A stretch of DNA of 64,000 nt from Pantoea agglomerans (GCF_021397715.1 NZ_CP090207.1:806001-870000); one strand, 5' to 3'. Shown: positions 35,983 to 47,577, numbered from the stretch's first letter. Program-made: numbers and translations. Notes: generated by a model from the sequence alone, not told the origin.

Positions 35983-37951
35983 CGACATAAAGAATATCAA
36001 GGGTTCGTCAGCTGGCGAACAAGGTGCACTCCGCTCAATGCAGGAGGTAGCAATGAACGATCAGGATGCGAGCAAAATGTTGCGTACCTACAACATTGCC
36101 TGGTGGGGCAACAACTATTACGACGTCAACGAACTGGGCCACATCAGTGTCTGTCCCGATCCGGATCGCCCGGATGTGCGCGTCGATTTAGCCCGACTGG
36201 TCAAAGAGCGCGAAGCGCAGGGCCAGCGTCTGCCGGCGCTGTTCTGCTTCCCGCAGATCCTGCAACACCGCCTGCGCTCAATTAACGCCGCGTTTAAACG
36301 TGCGCGTGAATCCTACGGTTACAAAGGCGACTACTTCCTGGTTTATCCGATCAAGGTGAACCAGCACAAACGCGTAATTGAATCGCTGATCCACTCCGGC
36401 GAACCGCTGGGACTGGAAGCGGGCTCGAAAGCTGAACTGATGGCGGTGCTGGCGCACGCCGGTCAGACCCGTACCGTGATCGTCTGTAACGGCTATAAAG
36501 ATCGCGAATATATTCGTCTGGCGCTGATTGGCGAGAAGATGGGCCACAAGGTCTACCTGGTGCTGGAGAAGATGACCGAAGTCCGTCTGGTGCTGGAAGA
36601 GGCGGAGCGCCTGAACGTGGTGCCGCGTCTTGGCATTCGCGCCCGTCTGGCCTCTCAGGGCTCGGGTAAATGGCAGTCGAGCGGTGGCGAAAAGTCGAAG
36701 TTCGGTCTGTCGGCGACCCAGGTGCTCAGGCTGGTCGAGATCATGCGTGAAGCGGGCCGTATGGATAGCCTGCAGTTGCTGCACTTCCACCTCGGTTCAC
36801 AGATGGCCAACATTCGTGACATCGCCACCGGCGTGCGTGAGTCGGCGCGCTTCTACGTTGAACTGGCGAAGCTGGGCGTTAACATTAAATGTTTCGACGT
36901 CGGCGGCGGTCTGGGCGTGGATTACGAAGGAACGCGCTCGCAGTCTGACTGCTCGGTGAACTACGGCCTGAACGAATATGCCAACAACGTCATCTGGGCG
37001 ATTGGCGATGCCTGTGATGAGCATGGCCTTGAGCATCCGACGGTGATCACCGAGTCGGGCCGTGCGGTAACGGCACACCACACGGTACTGGTTTCGAACA
37101 TCATCGGCGTTGAGCGCAATGAGTTCAGCAAGCCGGAAACGCCGGATGCTGATGCACCACGCCCGATTGTCAGCATGTGGGAAACCTGGCAGGAGATGCA
37201 CGAGCCGAACACCCGTCGTTCGCTGCGTGAATGGCTGCACGACAGCCAGATGGATCTGTTTGATATCCATACCGGTTACTCCTCCGGCACTTACGATCTC
37301 AAGCAGCGCGCCTGGGCTGAGCAGCTCTATCTGAGCATCTGTCACTACATTCAGCAGCATCTCGATCCAAGCAACCGTGCGCACCGTCCGATTATCGACG
37401 AACTGCAGGAGCGGATGGCGGACAAGATCTACGTCAACTTCTCGCTGTTCCAGTCGATGCCGGATGCCTGGGGTATCGATCAGCTGTTCCCGGTACTGCC
37501 GCTGGAAGGGCTGAACAAGAAGCCAGAGCGCCGCGCCGTGCTGCTCGACATCACCTGTGACTCCGATGGCACCATCGATCACTACGTTGATGGCGACGGC
37601 ATCGCCACCACCATGCCGATGCCAGAATATGACGTGGATAATCCGCCGATGCTGGGCTTCTTCATGGTCGGGGCTTATCAGGAAATTCTCGGCAACATGC
37701 ACAACCTGTTCGGTGATACCGAAGCGGTGGATGTTTATGCCCGTGAAAATGGTGATGTTGAAGTCCAGTTGTCGGATGAAGGCGACACCGTTGCAGATAT
37801 GCTGCGCTACGTGCAGCTCGATCCGAACGAACTGATGGCGCTGTTCCGTCACCAGGTGCAGGCCTCCGATCTGGATGAGGAGCTGCGTGCTCAGTTCCTC
37901 GAAGAGTTCGAGAGCGGCCTGTACGGTTACACCTACTTAGAAGACGAGTAA
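35975..37951 (+). CDS. speA: Biosynthetic arginine decarboxylase SpeA
   Basis: PLP- and Mg-dependent decarboxylase (alanine-racemase fold) converting arginine to agmatine; 658 residues like E. coli. PLP Lys is in [20 protein letters not shown] near residue 127, [18 protein letters not shown] and [18 protein letters not shown] form the cofactor and barrel sites, and the catalytic Cys is in [16 protein letters not shown] choose ATG 35975 (GAGG 6 bases upstream, MSDD start as in E. coli) over an in-frame ATG at 35963. Together with speB it forms the agmatine route to putrescine. Confidence 0.97.
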   Translation: MSDDIKNIKGSSAGEQGALRSMQEVAMNDQDASKMLRTYNIAWWGNNYYDVNELGHISVCPDPDRPDVRVDLARLVKEREAQGQRLPALFCFPQILQHRLRSINAAFKRARESYGYKGDYFLVYPIKVNQHKRVIESLIHSGEPLGLEAGSKAELMAVLAHAGQTRTVIVCNGYKDREYIRLALIGEKMGHKVYLVLEKMTEVRLVLEEAERLNVVPRLGIRARLASQGSGKWQSSGGEKSKFGLSATQVLRLVEIMREAGRMDSLQLLHFHLGSQMANIRDIATGVRESARFYVELAKLGVNIKCFDVGGGLGVDYEGTRSQSDCSVNYGLNEYANNVIWAIGDACDEHGLEHPTVITESGRAVTAHHTVLVSNIIGVERNEFSKPETPDADAPRPIVSMWETWQEMHEPNTRRSLREWLHDSQMDLFDIHTGYSSGTYDLKQRAWAEQLYLSICHYIQQHLDPSNRAHRPIIDELQERMADKIYVNFSLFQSMPDAWGIDQLFPVLPLEGLNKKPERRAVLLDITCDSDGTIDHYVDGDGIATTMPMPEYDVDNPPMLGFFMVGAYQEILGNMHNLFGDTEAVDVYARENGDVEVQLSDEGDTVADMLRYVQLDPNELMALFRHQVQASDLDEELRAQFLEEFESGLYGYTYLEDE

Positions 37952-38020
37952 TCGGTTCAGATTGCCGGGCAACGGATATTGCAGTTGCCGGTGAAATGTC
38001 GATAATCTGACGCATACCAT

Positions 38021-38061
38021 CCCTTCCTCGTCGGGCCTAACGACGCGGAGGGGATTTTTTT
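38021..38061 (+). terminator. Terminator between speA and speB
   Basis: CCCTTCCTCGTCG and CGACGCGGAGGGG pair with one mismatch and one wobble around a 7-nt loop, followed by seven T. speB therefore probably has its own promoter or depends on readthrough. Confidence 0.8.
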
Positions 38062-38121
38062 CATCTATAGCTCAATGGCTCGCGGGCCTGGCCCGACGGA
38101 TGCCCACAGAGAGGACGAACT

Positions 38122-39042
38122 ATGTACAATACCCTCGGCAACCAGTACGACAACTCCCTGGTGTCAAACGCCTTTGGTTTCATGCGCTTCCCGCTCAACT
38201 TCCAGCCCTACGACAGCGACGCTGAATGGGTAATTACCGGTGTGCCGTTTGACGCCGCTACCTCGGGCCGTCCGGGCAGCCGTCTGGGCCCAGGCGCTAT
38301 CCGCCAGATCTCAACTAACCTGGCGTGGGAAGGCTGCCGCTGGCCGTGGGATTTCGATCTGCGTCAGCGTCTGAACGTGGTGGACTGCGGCGATCTGGTC
38401 TATGCCTTTGGCGACTCGCAGGATCTCTCTGACAAACTGCAGGCCCATGCTGAAAAACTGCTGGCGAACGGCAAACGCATGATGACCTTTGGTGGCGATC
38501 ACTACGTGACGCTGCCGCTGCTGCGCGCGCATGCGAAGCACTTCGGTAAGATGGCGCTGGTCCATTTCGATGCCCATACCGATACCTACTCTAACGGCCC
38601 GACCTTCGACCACGGCACCATGTTCTTCACCGCGCCGAAAGAAGGCCTGATCGATCCACAACACTCGGTCCAGATTGGTATCCGTACCGAGTTTGATAAG
38701 AGCCTGGGCTTCAACGTGCTGGATGCGGCGCAGGTTAACGACCGCAGCGTTGATGACATCCTGGCCGAAGTGAAACGCACCGTCGGCGATCTGCCAGTCT
38801 ATCTGACCTTTGATATCGACTGTCTCGATCCGGCTCATGCGCCGGGTACCGGCACGCCGGTGATTGGCGGACTGACCACCGATAAAGCCACCAAGCTGAT
38901 TCGCGGTCTGCAGGGCATGAATATCGTCGGTATGGATCTGGTGGAAGTGGCGCCAGGCTACGACCACGCCGATCTGACTGCGCTGGCCGCCGCGACGCTG
39001 GCGCTGGATATGCTGCATGTGCAGGCGGTAAACAAAGGCTGA
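38122..39042 (+). CDS. speB: Agmatinase SpeB
   Basis: Manganese ureohydrolase that converts agmatine to putrescine and urea; 306 residues as in E. coli. Metal-binding motifs of the arginase family are [25 protein letters not shown] (DAHxD) and [19 protein letters not shown] (DxDxxDP). GAGAGGACGAACT precedes the ATG with a usable Shine-Dalgarno. It lies 170 bp after speA, with a terminator between. Confidence 0.97.
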   Translation: MYNTLGNQYDNSLVSNAFGFMRFPLNFQPYDSDAEWVITGVPFDAATSGRPGSRLGPGAIRQISTNLAWEGCRWPWDFDLRQRLNVVDCGDLVYAFGDSQDLSDKLQAHAEKLLANGKRMMTFGGDHYVTLPLLRAHAKHFGKMALVHFDAHTDTYSNGPTFDHGTMFFTAPKEGLIDPQHSVQIGIRTEFDKSLGFNVLDAAQVNDRSVDDILAEVKRTVGDLPVYLTFDIDCLDPAHAPGTGTPVIGGLTTDKATKLIRGLQGMNIVGMDLVEVAPGYDHADLTALAAATLALDMLHVQAVNKG

Positions 39043-39051
39043 TGCCTGATG

Positions 39052-39074
39052 CCTGCCGGCGCTGATCCGGCAGG
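39052..39074 (+). other. Hairpin after speB
   Basis: CCTGCCGG pairs with CCGGCAGG around a 7-nt loop; no T-run follows. Confidence 0.35.
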
Positions 39075-39239
39075 TGCTGAACACGGCGTCCTGTCCGATG
39101 GGCAGACGCCGCTGCAGTGATGTTCCTCTCTTTGCGGTGATCCGATTGATTCCCTTCTGGCCCCGACGGGCAACCGTCAGGCGCGAACCCCTATCTGCAA
39201 CTAAACTTACAGCGTAAAAATGGCGTAGTGGAGATAATC

Positions 39240-39650
39240 ATGGGCTTTCTTGATGAACTGGCTGGTGCGCTGGATGGCCACCAGAGTGAAGGGCATCCGC
39301 CGGGGCAGTTGCAGGCAGTCTGGCACTGGGTGCAGGAGCAGGGCGGTATTGAGGTGCTGCTGCATAAATTCCAGCAGGGCGGATTAGGCGAGATCTTCAG
39401 TTCGTGGATCGGCACCGGCGATAACCATCCGGTAGGCCACAGTGAGATTCAGTCTGCCTTTGGCCAGGATGAACTGCAGTCACTGGCGGACAAACTCGGC
39501 ACCGATGTGAAAGGGGCGTCGGGTACGCTGGCGGCGCTGTTGCCGCAGCTGATCGATAAAATGTCGCCGCAGGGCCAAATGGATGAACAGGCGCTGCATG
39601 ACAATAAGCTGGATTTAGGCTCGATGGTGGATCAGATATTTAAGCGCTAG
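39240..39650 (+). CDS. YidB family protein (DUF937)
   Basis: A 136-residue cytoplasmic protein of the DUF937/YidB family: GFLDELAGALDG start, GQLQAVWHWVQEQGGIEVLL, the G-x-x-S-W motif FSSWIGTGDNHPV and a final SGTLAALLPQLIDKMSPQG segment. I take ATG 39240, with GGAG 8 bases upstream, rather than 39228. In E. coli yidB is elsewhere, so this may be a paralogue. Function unknown. Confidence 0.85.
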   Translation: MGFLDELAGALDGHQSEGHPPGQLQAVWHWVQEQGGIEVLLHKFQQGGLGEIFSSWIGTGDNHPVGHSEIQSAFGQDELQSLADKLGTDVKGASGTLAALLPQLIDKMSPQGQMDEQALHDNKLDLGSMVDQIFKR

Positions 39651-39705
39651 CGAACGTCGTATGGCTGAGCGCACACGCCAGATGCATGCGCGCTCAGAGG
39701 CGGAT

Positions 39706-40461
39706 TTACTTGCCGTCTGCCGCAATACGCTCACGGATATGCTGGGCGCGCGCCTCAGAAGCCGGATGCGAATCGAACATTGAACTCTGACGTCCCTGTT
39801 CTAATTTTGCCAGCTTCTCAAAACTGGTCGCCAGCCCCATTGGGTCGATGTTGCGCTTCTTCATCAGATCGTAGGAGTAATCATCCGCCTGCGTCTCCTG
39901 GGTTTGCGAGAACTGGGCGTTGACCAGTTTTTCGCCCATTTCCCCCAGCTGCGACTGCGACAGCGATCCAATCACGCCGCCCACTGACGCCGCTGCGGTC
40001 CGTGCGGCGGTGGTGGCATAAGCCAGCTGCATCGCCTTGCGCGTATGACCTAACGCGACGTGGCCCATCTCATGGCCCAGCACGCCTTCCACTTCATTGT
40101 CCGTCATCATATCCATCAGGCCGCTGTAGACGCGGATACAGCCGTTTGCCATCGCCCAGGCGTTGACATCTTTGGTCTGGTACACCTTGTAATTGGCCGG
40201 TACGCCGTTGATGTTGTCGCCCAGCGCGGCGGCGATCTTGTTCAGACGCTGCTGGTATTCGCTGCTGGCAGGTGCAATCTGGTTCTCTTTATCCATCTGC
40301 TCACAGGATTGATCGCTGAGCTGCTTCACCTGATCATCGCTCAGGGTATAGGCCTGATAGGCCTGCGCGCCCGACTGCATCAACGCATTATTGTCTAAAC
40401 CCTGACAGCCGCTCAGCAGCGTTGCCAGCCCAAGAGCTAACACAGTTTGTTGGATTTTCAT
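39706..40461 (-). CDS. loiP: M48 metalloprotease lipoprotein LoiP (YggG)
   Basis: Outer-membrane-associated zinc metalloprotease of 251 residues. The lipobox LLSGC puts the lipid on Cys19. The zinc site is HEMGHVALGH, with the third ligand in the ETQADDYSYDLM segment. E. coli LoiP acts under low osmolarity and cooperates with the BepA/YcaL quality-control proteases. The start at 40461 (MKIQQTVLALGL) matches E. coli. It is divergent from tktA. Confidence 0.93.
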   Translation of the reverse strand: MKIQQTVLALGLATLLSGCQGLDNNALMQSGAQAYQAYTLSDDQVKQLSDQSCEQMDKENQIAPASSEYQQRLNKIAAALGDNINGVPANYKVYQTKDVNAWAMANGCIRVYSGLMDMMTDNEVEGVLGHEMGHVALGHTRKAMQLAYATTAARTAAASVGGVIGSLSQSQLGEMGEKLVNAQFSQTQETQADDYSYDLMKKRNIDPMGLATSFEKLAKLEQGRQSSMFDSHPASEARAQHIRERIAADGK

Positions 40462-40732
40462 TCCATATCCCATTCATAACAAGGTAAGAAAAACAAACAC
40501 CTGAAACACCGCCAGATGTTTAAACGATTCGGTTATAGCGCGCCATCCGGCACTTTGCTAGCAGACATCGCCGGAAAAGCCAGACGAAGCGGGCACATTT
40601 AGCGTTTTACGGCATGTACTTTTGCCATGATTTTCATGTACATTGATCTGCAACTTTTTCCTTGTTTTGCCCGATAACTGATTAATAACAATAAGTTAAG
40701 GCGCGAAGCATTAATCCGACCTGGAGTAGAAA

Positions 40733-42727
40733 ATGCCCTCTCGTAAAGAGCTTGCCAACGCCATTCGCGCGTTAAGTATGGATGCAGTACAGAAAGCTAA
40801 ATCGGGACATCCGGGTGCCCCGATGGGCATGGCGGACATCGCTGAAGTACTGTGGCGCGGCTACCTGAATCACAACCCAACTAACCCGCTGTGGGCTGAC
40901 CGCGACCGCTTCGTGCTCTCCAATGGTCACGGCTCAATGCTGATTTACAGCCTGCTGCACCTCACCGGCTACGATCTGCCGATGAGCGAACTGGAAAACT
41001 TCCGCCAGCTGCACTCAAAAACTCCAGGTCACCCGGAATATGGCTACACCGCAGGCGTTGAAACCACCACCGGCCCGCTGGGCCAGGGCATCGCGAACGC
41101 GGTCGGTTTCGCCATTGCTGAGCGTACGCTGGCGGCGCAGTTCAACCGTCCGGGCCATGACATCGTAGACCACAATACCTATGTCTTCATGGGTGACGGT
41201 TGCATGATGGAAGGGATTTCACACGAAGTCTGCTCGCTGGCCGGTACCCTCAAGCTGGGCAAACTGGTGGCGTTTTATGATGACAACGGCATCTCCATCG
41301 ACGGTCACATTGATGGCTGGTTTACGGATGACACCGCAAAACGCTTTGAAGCCTACGGCTGGCACGTAGTGCGTGGCGTTGATGGTCACGATGCTGATGC
41401 GATTGCCAAAGCGATCGACGAAGCGAAAAGCGTCAGCGATAAGCCGTCGCTGCTGATGTGCAAAACCGTTATCGGTTTCGGTTCACCAAACAAAGCGGGC
41501 ACCCATGATTCACACGGCGCACCGCTGGGCGATGATGAAGTGGCCCTGACCCGCAAACAGCTGGGCTGGGAACACGCACCGTTCGTTATCCCTTCTGATA
41601 TCTACGCTGAGTGGGACGCGAAAGAAGCGGGCCAGGCGAAAGAAGCGGCCTGGGATAAGAAGTTCGCAGCCTATGCGCAGGCGCATCCAGAGCTGGCAGC
41701 CGAGTTCAAACGTCGCGTCAGCAACGAACTGCCGGCTAACTGGCAGCAGGAGTCGCAGAAGTTCATCGAGCAGCTGCAGGCTAACCCGGCCAAAATCGCC
41801 AGCCGTAAAGCGTCACAGAATGCCATCGAAGCCTTTGGTAAAATTCTGCCGGAATATCTGGGTGGCTCAGCCGATCTGGCTCCCAGCAACCTGACCATCT
41901 GGTCTGGCTCTAAGCCAATCAATGAAGATGCCGCCGGTAACTACATCCATTACGGCGTGCGTGAATTTGGTATGACCGCGATTGCGAACGGTCTGGCACT
42001 GCACGGTGGTTTCCTGCCATACACCGCGACCTTCCTGATGTTCGTTGAATATGCGCGTAACGCAGCGCGTATGGCAGCACTGATGAAGATCCGTCAGATC
42101 ATGGTTTATACCCACGACTCAATCGGTCTGGGTGAAGATGGCCCGACGCATCAGCCGGTCGAGCAGATGGCCAGCCTGCGTACCACGCCGAACATGAGCC
42201 TGTGGCGTCCGTGTGACCAGGTGGAATCGGCGGTGGCGTGGAAATATGCCATCGAGCGCAAAGATGGCCCGACAGCGCTGATCTTCTCTCGTCAGAACCT
42301 GGCGCAGCAGGAACGCAGCACTGAGCAACTGGCTGACGTGGCGCGCGGGGGTTACGTGCTGAAAGATTGCGACGGTACGCCTGAAGTGATCCTGATCGCT
42401 ACCGGTTCAGAAGTTGAACTGGCAGTAGGCGCGTGGGATAAACTCACCAGCGAAGGCCGTAAGGCTCGCGTCGTCTCTATGCCGTCAACTGATGCATTCG
42501 ACAAGCAGAGTGACGCTTACCGTGAATCCGTTCTGCCGAAAGCCGTTAGCGCACGCGTGGCTATCGAAGCGGGTATCGCCGATTACTGGTTCAAATATAC
42601 CGGTCTGAACGGCGCTATCGTCGGCATGACCAGCTTCGGCGAATCTGCTCCGGCCGATCAGCTGTTTGAAATGTTCGGCTTCACCGTCGACAACGTGGTC
42701 GCCAAAGCGAAAGCGCTGCTGGCGTAA
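40733..42727 (+). CDS. tktA: Transketolase TktA
   Basis: Thiamine-diphosphate transketolase of 664 residues in the pentose phosphate pathway. The cofactor motif GDG-x26-NDN-like segment is [15 protein letters not shown] with [13 protein letters not shown]; the catalytic Glu lies in [15 protein letters not shown], and [14 protein letters not shown] is conserved in the central domain. A GGAG Shine-Dalgarno lies 8 bases upstream. A 270-bp region separates it from loiP and must hold both promoters. E. coli has small genes between tktA and epd; none was seen here. Confidence 0.97.
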   Translation: MPSRKELANAIRALSMDAVQKAKSGHPGAPMGMADIAEVLWRGYLNHNPTNPLWADRDRFVLSNGHGSMLIYSLLHLTGYDLPMSELENFRQLHSKTPGHPEYGYTAGVETTTGPLGQGIANAVGFAIAERTLAAQFNRPGHDIVDHNTYVFMGDGCMMEGISHEVCSLAGTLKLGKLVAFYDDNGISIDGHIDGWFTDDTAKRFEAYGWHVVRGVDGHDADAIAKAIDEAKSVSDKPSLLMCKTVIGFGSPNKAGTHDSHGAPLGDDEVALTRKQLGWEHAPFVIPSDIYAEWDAKEAGQAKEAAWDKKFAAYAQAHPELAAEFKRRVSNELPANWQQESQKFIEQLQANPAKIASRKASQNAIEAFGKILPEYLGGSADLAPSNLTIWSGSKPINEDAAGNYIHYGVREFGMTAIANGLALHGGFLPYTATFLMFVEYARNAARMAALMKIRQIMVYTHDSIGLGEDGPTHQPVEQMASLRTTPNMSLWRPCDQVESAVAWKYAIERKDGPTALIFSRQNLAQQERSTEQLADVARGGYVLKDCDGTPEVILIATGSEVELAVGAWDKLTSEGRKARVVSMPSTDAFDKQSDAYRESVLPKAVSARVAIEAGIADYWFKYTGLNGAIVGMTSFGESAPADQLFEMFGFTVDNVVAKAKALLA

Positions 42728-42763
42728 TCGCCGTCAGGCGGGGTAATAGCCGCCTGATTAAAT

Positions 42764-42797
42764 AAAGGGGCGCGTCAGGCGTCCCTTTTGCTGTTTT
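42764..42797 (+). terminator. Terminator of tktA
   Basis: AAAGGGGCGC pairs with GCGTCCCTTT (one G-U wobble), followed by a T-rich TTTTGCTGTTTT. Confidence 0.75.
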
Positions 42798-42831
42798 ATT
42801 CCTGTAGTAATAATGCACTTTTGCTCTGTTT

Positions 42832-42847
42832 TGTGACGCAGATCCAA
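42832..42847. promoter_or_regulatory. Possible CRP site upstream of epd
   Basis: TGTGACGCAGATCCAA has a perfect left CRP half and a weak right half. E. coli epd-pgk-fbaA is CRP-regulated, which supports the idea. Confidence 0.4.
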
Positions 42848-43036
42848 ATATAAGCAGTCCGATTGATCACAATCATTCCTGTTATTCCTTCCATCCATTA
42901 TTGTGGCTGAACCGTTTCAGTTGCCGGGCAAATCACCCCGGTTTCAGACAATGCCGGGTAAGATTCTCCTGTACAAACTACAGCGAAGCGCTCAGGCTAA
43001 CGGCACGTTTTTTCCGTCTGACGTGGCAGGAGAGAG

Positions 43037-44056
43037 ATGACCATACGGGTAGCAATAAACGGGTTTGGCCGTATTGGACGCAACGTATTGCGCGCGCTGT
43101 ATGAAACCGGCCGTCGGGCTGAGATCAGCGTGGTCGCCATTAATGAGCTGGCTGAAGCCACCGGCATGGCGCATCTGCTGAAATATGACACCAGCCATGG
43201 CCGTTTTGCCTTTGACGTGCGTCAGGAGCGCGATGTGATGTGGGTCGGGGGCGATACGCTGCGCATTTTACATCGGGCTGAGATTGCCGATCTGCCGTGG
43301 CGCGAACTCGATGTCGACGTGGTGCTGGATTGCACGGGCGTCTATGGCTCACGCGCCGATGGCGAAGCGCATCTGCAGGCGGGCGCGAAGAAAGTGCTGT
43401 TCTCGCATCCTGGTGGCAACGATCTCGACGCCACCGTCGTCTATGGCGTTAACCAGCAGCTGCTGAAAGCCACCGATTGTCTCGTTTCAAACGCTTCCTG
43501 TACCACCAACTGCATTATTCCGGTCATCAAACTGCTGGATGACGCCTTTGGCATTGAATCCGGCACTGTCACCACGATCCACTCGGCGATGCACGATCAG
43601 CAGGTGATCGACGCTTATCACAGCGATCTGCGCCGTACCCGCGCGGCCAGCCAATCGATCATTCCGGTGGATACCCGTCTGGCGGCCGGCATTACCCGTA
43701 TTTTTCCGAAATTCAACGATCGCTTTGAAGCGATTGCTGTGCGCGTGCCGACGATTAACGTGACGGCGATTGATCTCAGCGTTTCTGTACGCCAGCCAGT
43801 GAAGGCGTGTGAAGTTAACGCCTTGTTGCAAAGCGCGGCAGAAGGGGCATTTCGTGGTATAGTTGACTATACAGAATTACCGTTAGTCTCAGTCGATTTT
43901 AACCATGATCCGCACAGTGCCATTGTGGACGGCACCCAGACGCGGGTCAGCGGTCAACACCTGATCAAGACGCTGGTCTGGTGTGACAACGAATGGGGCT
44001 TTGCTAACCGAATGCTCGACACGACGTTAGCGATGGCCGCAAGCGGTTTCAGGTAG
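43037..44056 (+). CDS. epd: D-erythrose-4-phosphate dehydrogenase Epd
   Basis: NAD-dependent GAPDH-family enzyme of 339 residues that oxidises erythrose 4-phosphate for pyridoxal phosphate synthesis. The Rossmann motif is [17 protein letters not shown]; the catalytic Cys is in [16 protein letters not shown] near residue 155 with the His in [13 protein letters not shown]. The wording HSAMHDQQ rather than THSYTGDQ distinguishes Epd from GapA. First gene of epd-pgk-fbaA; AGGAGAG precedes the ATG. Confidence 0.96.
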   Translation: MTIRVAINGFGRIGRNVLRALYETGRRAEISVVAINELAEATGMAHLLKYDTSHGRFAFDVRQERDVMWVGGDTLRILHRAEIADLPWRELDVDVVLDCTGVYGSRADGEAHLQAGAKKVLFSHPGGNDLDATVVYGVNQQLLKATDCLVSNASCTTNCIIPVIKLLDDAFGIESGTVTTIHSAMHDQQVIDAYHSDLRRTRAASQSIIPVDTRLAAGITRIFPKFNDRFEAIAVRVPTINVTAIDLSVSVRQPVKACEVNALLQSAAEGAFRGIVDYTELPLVSVDFNHDPHSAIVDGTQTRVSGQHLIKTLVWCDNEWGFANRMLDTTLAMAASGFR

Positions 44057-44107
44057 GGCGCGGTTTGCGCCCGGCAAAACTTATGAGAATCAACGAGAGG
44101 GTTCACC

Positions 44108-45271
44108 ATGTCTGTAATTAAGATGACCGATCTGGATCTTGCTGGCAAACGCGTTCTGATCCGCGCCGATCTCAACGTACCAGTGAAAGAAGGGAAAGTG
44201 ACGTCTGATGCACGTATCCGTGCTTCACTGCCTACCATCGAAGCGGCGTTGAAACAGGGCGCGAAAGTGATGGTTACCTCTCACCTGGGTCGTCCGACCG
44301 AAGGTGAATACACCGAAGAGTTCTCGCTGCTGCCGGTAGTTAACTACCTGAAAGAGAAGCTGAGCGGCACCAATGTGACCCTGGCAAAAGATTACCTCGA
44401 CGGCGTTGAAGTGGGCGCTGGCGAACTGGTGGTGCTGGAAAACGTTCGCTTTAACAAAGGCGAAAAGAAAGATGACGAAGCGCTGTCTAAAAAATACGCT
44501 GCCCTGTGCGACGTGTTCGTGATGGATGCATTCGGCACCGCGCACCGCGCGCAGGCTTCTACCCACGGCGTCGGCAAATTTGCCCCTATCGCCTGTGCCG
44601 GTCCGCTGCTGTCAGCAGAGCTGGAAGCACTGGGTAAAGTGATGAGCAACCCGGAGCGTCCGCTGGTCGCAGTCGTGGGCGGTTCTAAAGTCTCTACCAA
44701 ATTTGACGTACTGCAGTCGCTGGTGAAAATTGCTGACACCGTTATCGTCGGTGGCGGCATCGCCAACACCTTCGTGGCGATCGACAACAACGTCGGCAAA
44801 TCACTGTATGAGCCAGACTTCGTTGAAGCGGCGAAAGGCCTGCGTGACCAGTATGGCATTCCGGTTCCAACCGATTCCCGCGTTGGCACGGAATTCTCTG
44901 AAACTGCCCCGGCAACCGTGAAAAAGGTTTCGGAAGTAGCGGATAACGAAGAGATTATGGACTTCGGTGACGAAACCGCTCAGGCGATGGCGGCCATTCT
45001 GAAGGATGCGAAAACCATCCTGTGGAACGGTCCGGTTGGCGTCTTTGAGTTCCCGAACTTCCGTAAAGGTACCGAAATCGTGGCAAACGCCATTGCTGAC
45101 AGCGAAGCGTTCTCTGTTGCCGGCGGCGGTGACACCTTAGCGGCCATCGATCTGTTCGGTATCGAAGATAAAATTTCCTACATCTCGACCGGTGGCGGCG
45201 CATTCCTGGAGTTCGTGGAAGGCAAAAAACTGCCAGCCGTTGCCATGCTGGAAGAGCGTGCGAAGCAGTAA
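44108..45271 (+). CDS. pgk: Phosphoglycerate kinase
   Basis: Glycolytic kinase of 387 residues, as in E. coli, converting 1,3-bisphosphoglycerate and ADP to 3-phosphoglycerate and ATP. Conserved segments are [41 protein letters not shown], the ATP-binding [14 protein letters not shown] and [13 protein letters not shown] with the C-terminal [19 protein letters not shown] lies 7 bases before the ATG, and it is 51 bp after epd. Confidence 0.98.
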   Translation: MSVIKMTDLDLAGKRVLIRADLNVPVKEGKVTSDARIRASLPTIEAALKQGAKVMVTSHLGRPTEGEYTEEFSLLPVVNYLKEKLSGTNVTLAKDYLDGVEVGAGELVVLENVRFNKGEKKDDEALSKKYAALCDVFVMDAFGTAHRAQASTHGVGKFAPIACAGPLLSAELEALGKVMSNPERPLVAVVGGSKVSTKFDVLQSLVKIADTVIVGGGIANTFVAIDNNVGKSLYEPDFVEAAKGLRDQYGIPVPTDSRVGTEFSETAPATVKKVSEVADNEEIMDFGDETAQAMAAILKDAKTILWNGPVGVFEFPNFRKGTEIVANAIADSEAFSVAGGGDTLAAIDLFGIEDKISYISTGGGAFLEFVEGKKLPAVAMLEERAKQ

Positions 45272-45280
45272 TCCTTTGGG

Positions 45281-45302
45281 GGCGATGCCGGGTGGCATCG
45301 CC
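45281..45302 (+). other. Perfect hairpin between pgk and fbaA
   Basis: GGCGATGCC and GGCATCGCC form a 9-bp stem with a GGGT loop and no T-run. It may adjust the pgk/fbaA mRNA ratio by processing or stability. Confidence 0.5.
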
Positions 45303-45376
45303 TGAAGTCTTGCCCGTCAGGGCGTTTAAATCGAGGTCCCCAATGGGGATCAACGGTCACGAAACAGGACACAATC

Positions 45377-46456
45377 ATGTCTAAAATTTTTGATTTCGTA
45401 AAACCCGGCGTTGTCACTGGTGATGACGTACAGAAGATCTTCAAAGTTGCGAAAGAGAACAAATTCGCACTGCCAGCTGTAAACTGCGTCGGTTCCGACT
45501 CTATCAATGCGGCACTGGAAGCAGCGGCGAAAGTTAAAGCGCCGATCATCATCCAGTTCTCTAACGGCGGTGCCGCATTTATCGCCGGTAAAGGCTTCAA
45601 GACTGAAAAACCACAGGGCGCTGCCATCTTCGGTGCTATCGCTGGCGCACACCATGTGCATCTGATGGCTGAGCAGTATGGCGTGCCGGTTATCCTGCAC
45701 ACTGACCACTGCGCGAAGAAACTGCTGCCGTGGATCGACGGTCTGCTGGACGCAGGCGAAGAGCATTTCAAGAAAACCGGTAAGCCACTGTTCTCTTCTC
45801 ACATGATTGACCTGTCTGAAGAGTCACTGGAAGAAAACATCGAAATCAGCAGCAAGTACCTGGCGCGCATGGCGAAAATCGACATGACGCTGGAAATCGA
45901 ACTGGGCTGCACCGGTGGTGAAGAAGATGGCGTCGACAACAGCCACATGGACGCGTCTGCTCTCTACACCCAGCCAGAAGATGTGAACTACGCGTACGAA
46001 AAACTGAATGCCATCAGCCCGCGCTTCACCATTGCGGCGTCATTCGGTAACGTCCACGGCGTTTACAAGCCAGGCAACGTTAAACTGACCCCAACCATTC
46101 TGCGCGATTCGCAGAAATATGTGTGTGAAAAACACGGTCTGCCGCACAACGCGCTGGACTTCGTTTTCCACGGTGGTTCAGGTTCTTCTGCTGCAGAAAT
46201 CGAAGAGTCTATCAGCTACGGCGTGATCAAGATGAACATCGATACCGATACCCAATGGGCGACCTGGGACGGCATCCTGCAGTACTACAAAAAGAACGAA
46301 GGCTATCTGCAGTCGCAGCTGGGTAACCCGGAAGGCGCTGACAAGCCAAACAAAAAATACTATGACCCACGCGTCTGGCTGCGTTCAGCCCAGGCCTCTA
46401 TGGTGGTCCGTCTGGAGCAGGCGTTTAAAGAGCTCAACGCGGTCGACGTGCTGTAA
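45377..46456 (+). CDS. fbaA: Class II fructose-bisphosphate aldolase FbaA
   Basis: Zinc-dependent aldolase of 359 residues, last gene of epd-pgk-fbaA. Metal ligands are in VILHTDHCAKKLLPW (His108/His111 region), further catalytic segments are IELGCTGGEEDGVDN, SFGNVHGVYKPGNV and LDFVFHGGSGSSAAEI. Codon choice is strongly biased to preferred codons, as expected for an abundant glycolytic enzyme. A strong terminator follows. Confidence 0.98.
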   Translation: MSKIFDFVKPGVVTGDDVQKIFKVAKENKFALPAVNCVGSDSINAALEAAAKVKAPIIIQFSNGGAAFIAGKGFKTEKPQGAAIFGAIAGAHHVHLMAEQYGVPVILHTDHCAKKLLPWIDGLLDAGEEHFKKTGKPLFSSHMIDLSEESLEENIEISSKYLARMAKIDMTLEIELGCTGGEEDGVDNSHMDASALYTQPEDVNYAYEKLNAISPRFTIAASFGNVHGVYKPGNVKLTPTILRDSQKYVCEKHGLPHNALDFVFHGGSGSSAAEIEESISYGVIKMNIDTDTQWATWDGILQYYKKNEGYLQSQLGNPEGADKPNKKYYDPRVWLRSAQASMVVRLEQAFKELNAVDVL

Positions 46457-46476
46457 TAGCCGGTGAGTTAGCGTAC

Positions 46477-46504
46477 AAAAAAGGCCCGAAAGGGCCTTTT
46501 TTTT
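46477..46504 (+). terminator. Terminator of fbaA
   Basis: AAGGCCC-GAAA-GGGCCTT with an A-run before and eight T after; a classic Rho-independent signal. Confidence 0.93.
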
Positions 46505-46648
46505 CTCTTTTTTTTGGCAAAAGCGAAGCAAACCGCCGCCAGGTTTGGCACTGGCCCATTTATTGTTTACCCTTTTGTCAGGGATTGTCAGACAAGGTCT
46601 GGCAATGTTTTGTCGTTTCCCTTGGGGATACTATTACAGGGTGGTTAC

Positions 46649-47542
46649 ATGCAAGACACGGGCATGATTGATGAACTCAACAATGCAGGCAACTGGATAA
46701 TTCGCAATCAGGAATTGTTGATCAGCTACGCGGTCAATATCGTCGCAGCCATTGCGATCATTATCGTCGGGATGATGATTGCACGCATTATCTCCAATAC
46801 GGCAAATCGGGTGTTGCAGGCGCGACACATCGATACCACGGTGGCTGACTTCCTTTCTGCGCTGGTTCGTTACGGCATCATCGCCTTCACACTTATTGCG
46901 GCGTTAGGACGCATTGGCGTACAGACAACGTCAGTGATTGCCATTCTGGGTGCGGCAGGTCTGGCCGTGGGTCTGGCGTTAAAAGACTCTCTTTCTAACC
47001 TGGCGGCGGGCGTGCTGCTGGTGATATTCCGCCATTTCCGTGCCGGCGAATTTGTCGATCTTGGCGGCATTATGGGAACGGTGATGAATGTCCAGATCTT
47101 CTCAACCACACTCAAGTCCGCTGACGGCAAACGTGTTGTGGTACCCAACGGCAAGATTATTACCGGCAATATCGTTAACTTTTCCCGTGAACCGGTTCGA
47201 CGTAATGAGTTCATTATTGGCGTCTCGTATGAAGCTGATGTGGACGAGGTGCTGACCCTGTTACGTGAAGTGGTCGATGCAGACAGCCGCGTCCTGCAGG
47301 ACCTGGGTGTACAGGTCGGTCTGAATGAGCTGGCCGCGTCATCAATGAACTTTGTGGTGCGCTGCTGGAGCAACAGCGGTGACCTGCAGAACGTCTACTG
47401 GGACCTGCTGAAGAACTTCAAGCGGGCGCTGGATGGCAAAGGCATCGGTATTCCTTATCCGCAGATGGACGTGCATCTGCATCGCGTCCGGTCACCCGAC
47501 GCCACGGTGCCGCAGCTGCAAAGCCCGACGCAGCCGCAGTAA
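46649..47542 (+). CDS. mscS: Small-conductance mechanosensitive channel MscS
   Basis: Inner-membrane osmotic safety valve, 297 residues, expected to be a heptamer. Three N-terminal helices are followed by a cytoplasmic cage ([40 protein letters not shown]). Pore-lining TM3 is [20 protein letters not shown], keeping Leu105 and Leu109 of the gate. Numbering is the same as E. coli MscS, and at the following hinge Gln112-Gly113 are replaced by Lys-Asp and Pro129 by His, changes that may affect inactivation. The start at 46649 has AGGGTGG upstream; an open extension to 46514 lacks homology. Preceded by the fbaA terminator. Confidence 0.95.
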   Translation: MQDTGMIDELNNAGNWIIRNQELLISYAVNIVAAIAIIIVGMMIARIISNTANRVLQARHIDTTVADFLSALVRYGIIAFTLIAALGRIGVQTTSVIAILGAAGLAVGLALKDSLSNLAAGVLLVIFRHFRAGEFVDLGGIMGTVMNVQIFSTTLKSADGKRVVVPNGKIITGNIVNFSREPVRRNEFIIGVSYEADVDEVLTLLREVVDADSRVLQDLGVQVGLNELAASSMNFVVRCWSNSGDLQNVYWDLLKNFKRALDGKGIGIPYPQMDVHLHRVRSPDATVPQLQSPTQPQ

Positions 47543-47550
47543 CCCGTCAG

Positions 47551-47577
47551 TGGGCGGCGTTCGCCGCCCATTCATTT
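47551..47577 (+). terminator. Terminator of mscS
   Basis: TGGGCGGCG and CGCCGCCCA form a 9-bp stem with a TT loop, followed by TTCATTTTG. Confidence 0.75.

Noticed and set aside
36797..37852. A 351-codon antisense frame inside speA
   Set aside because: It is the opposite strand of a clearly coding gene in high-GC DNA; its translation is Arg/His/Gln-rich with no motif.
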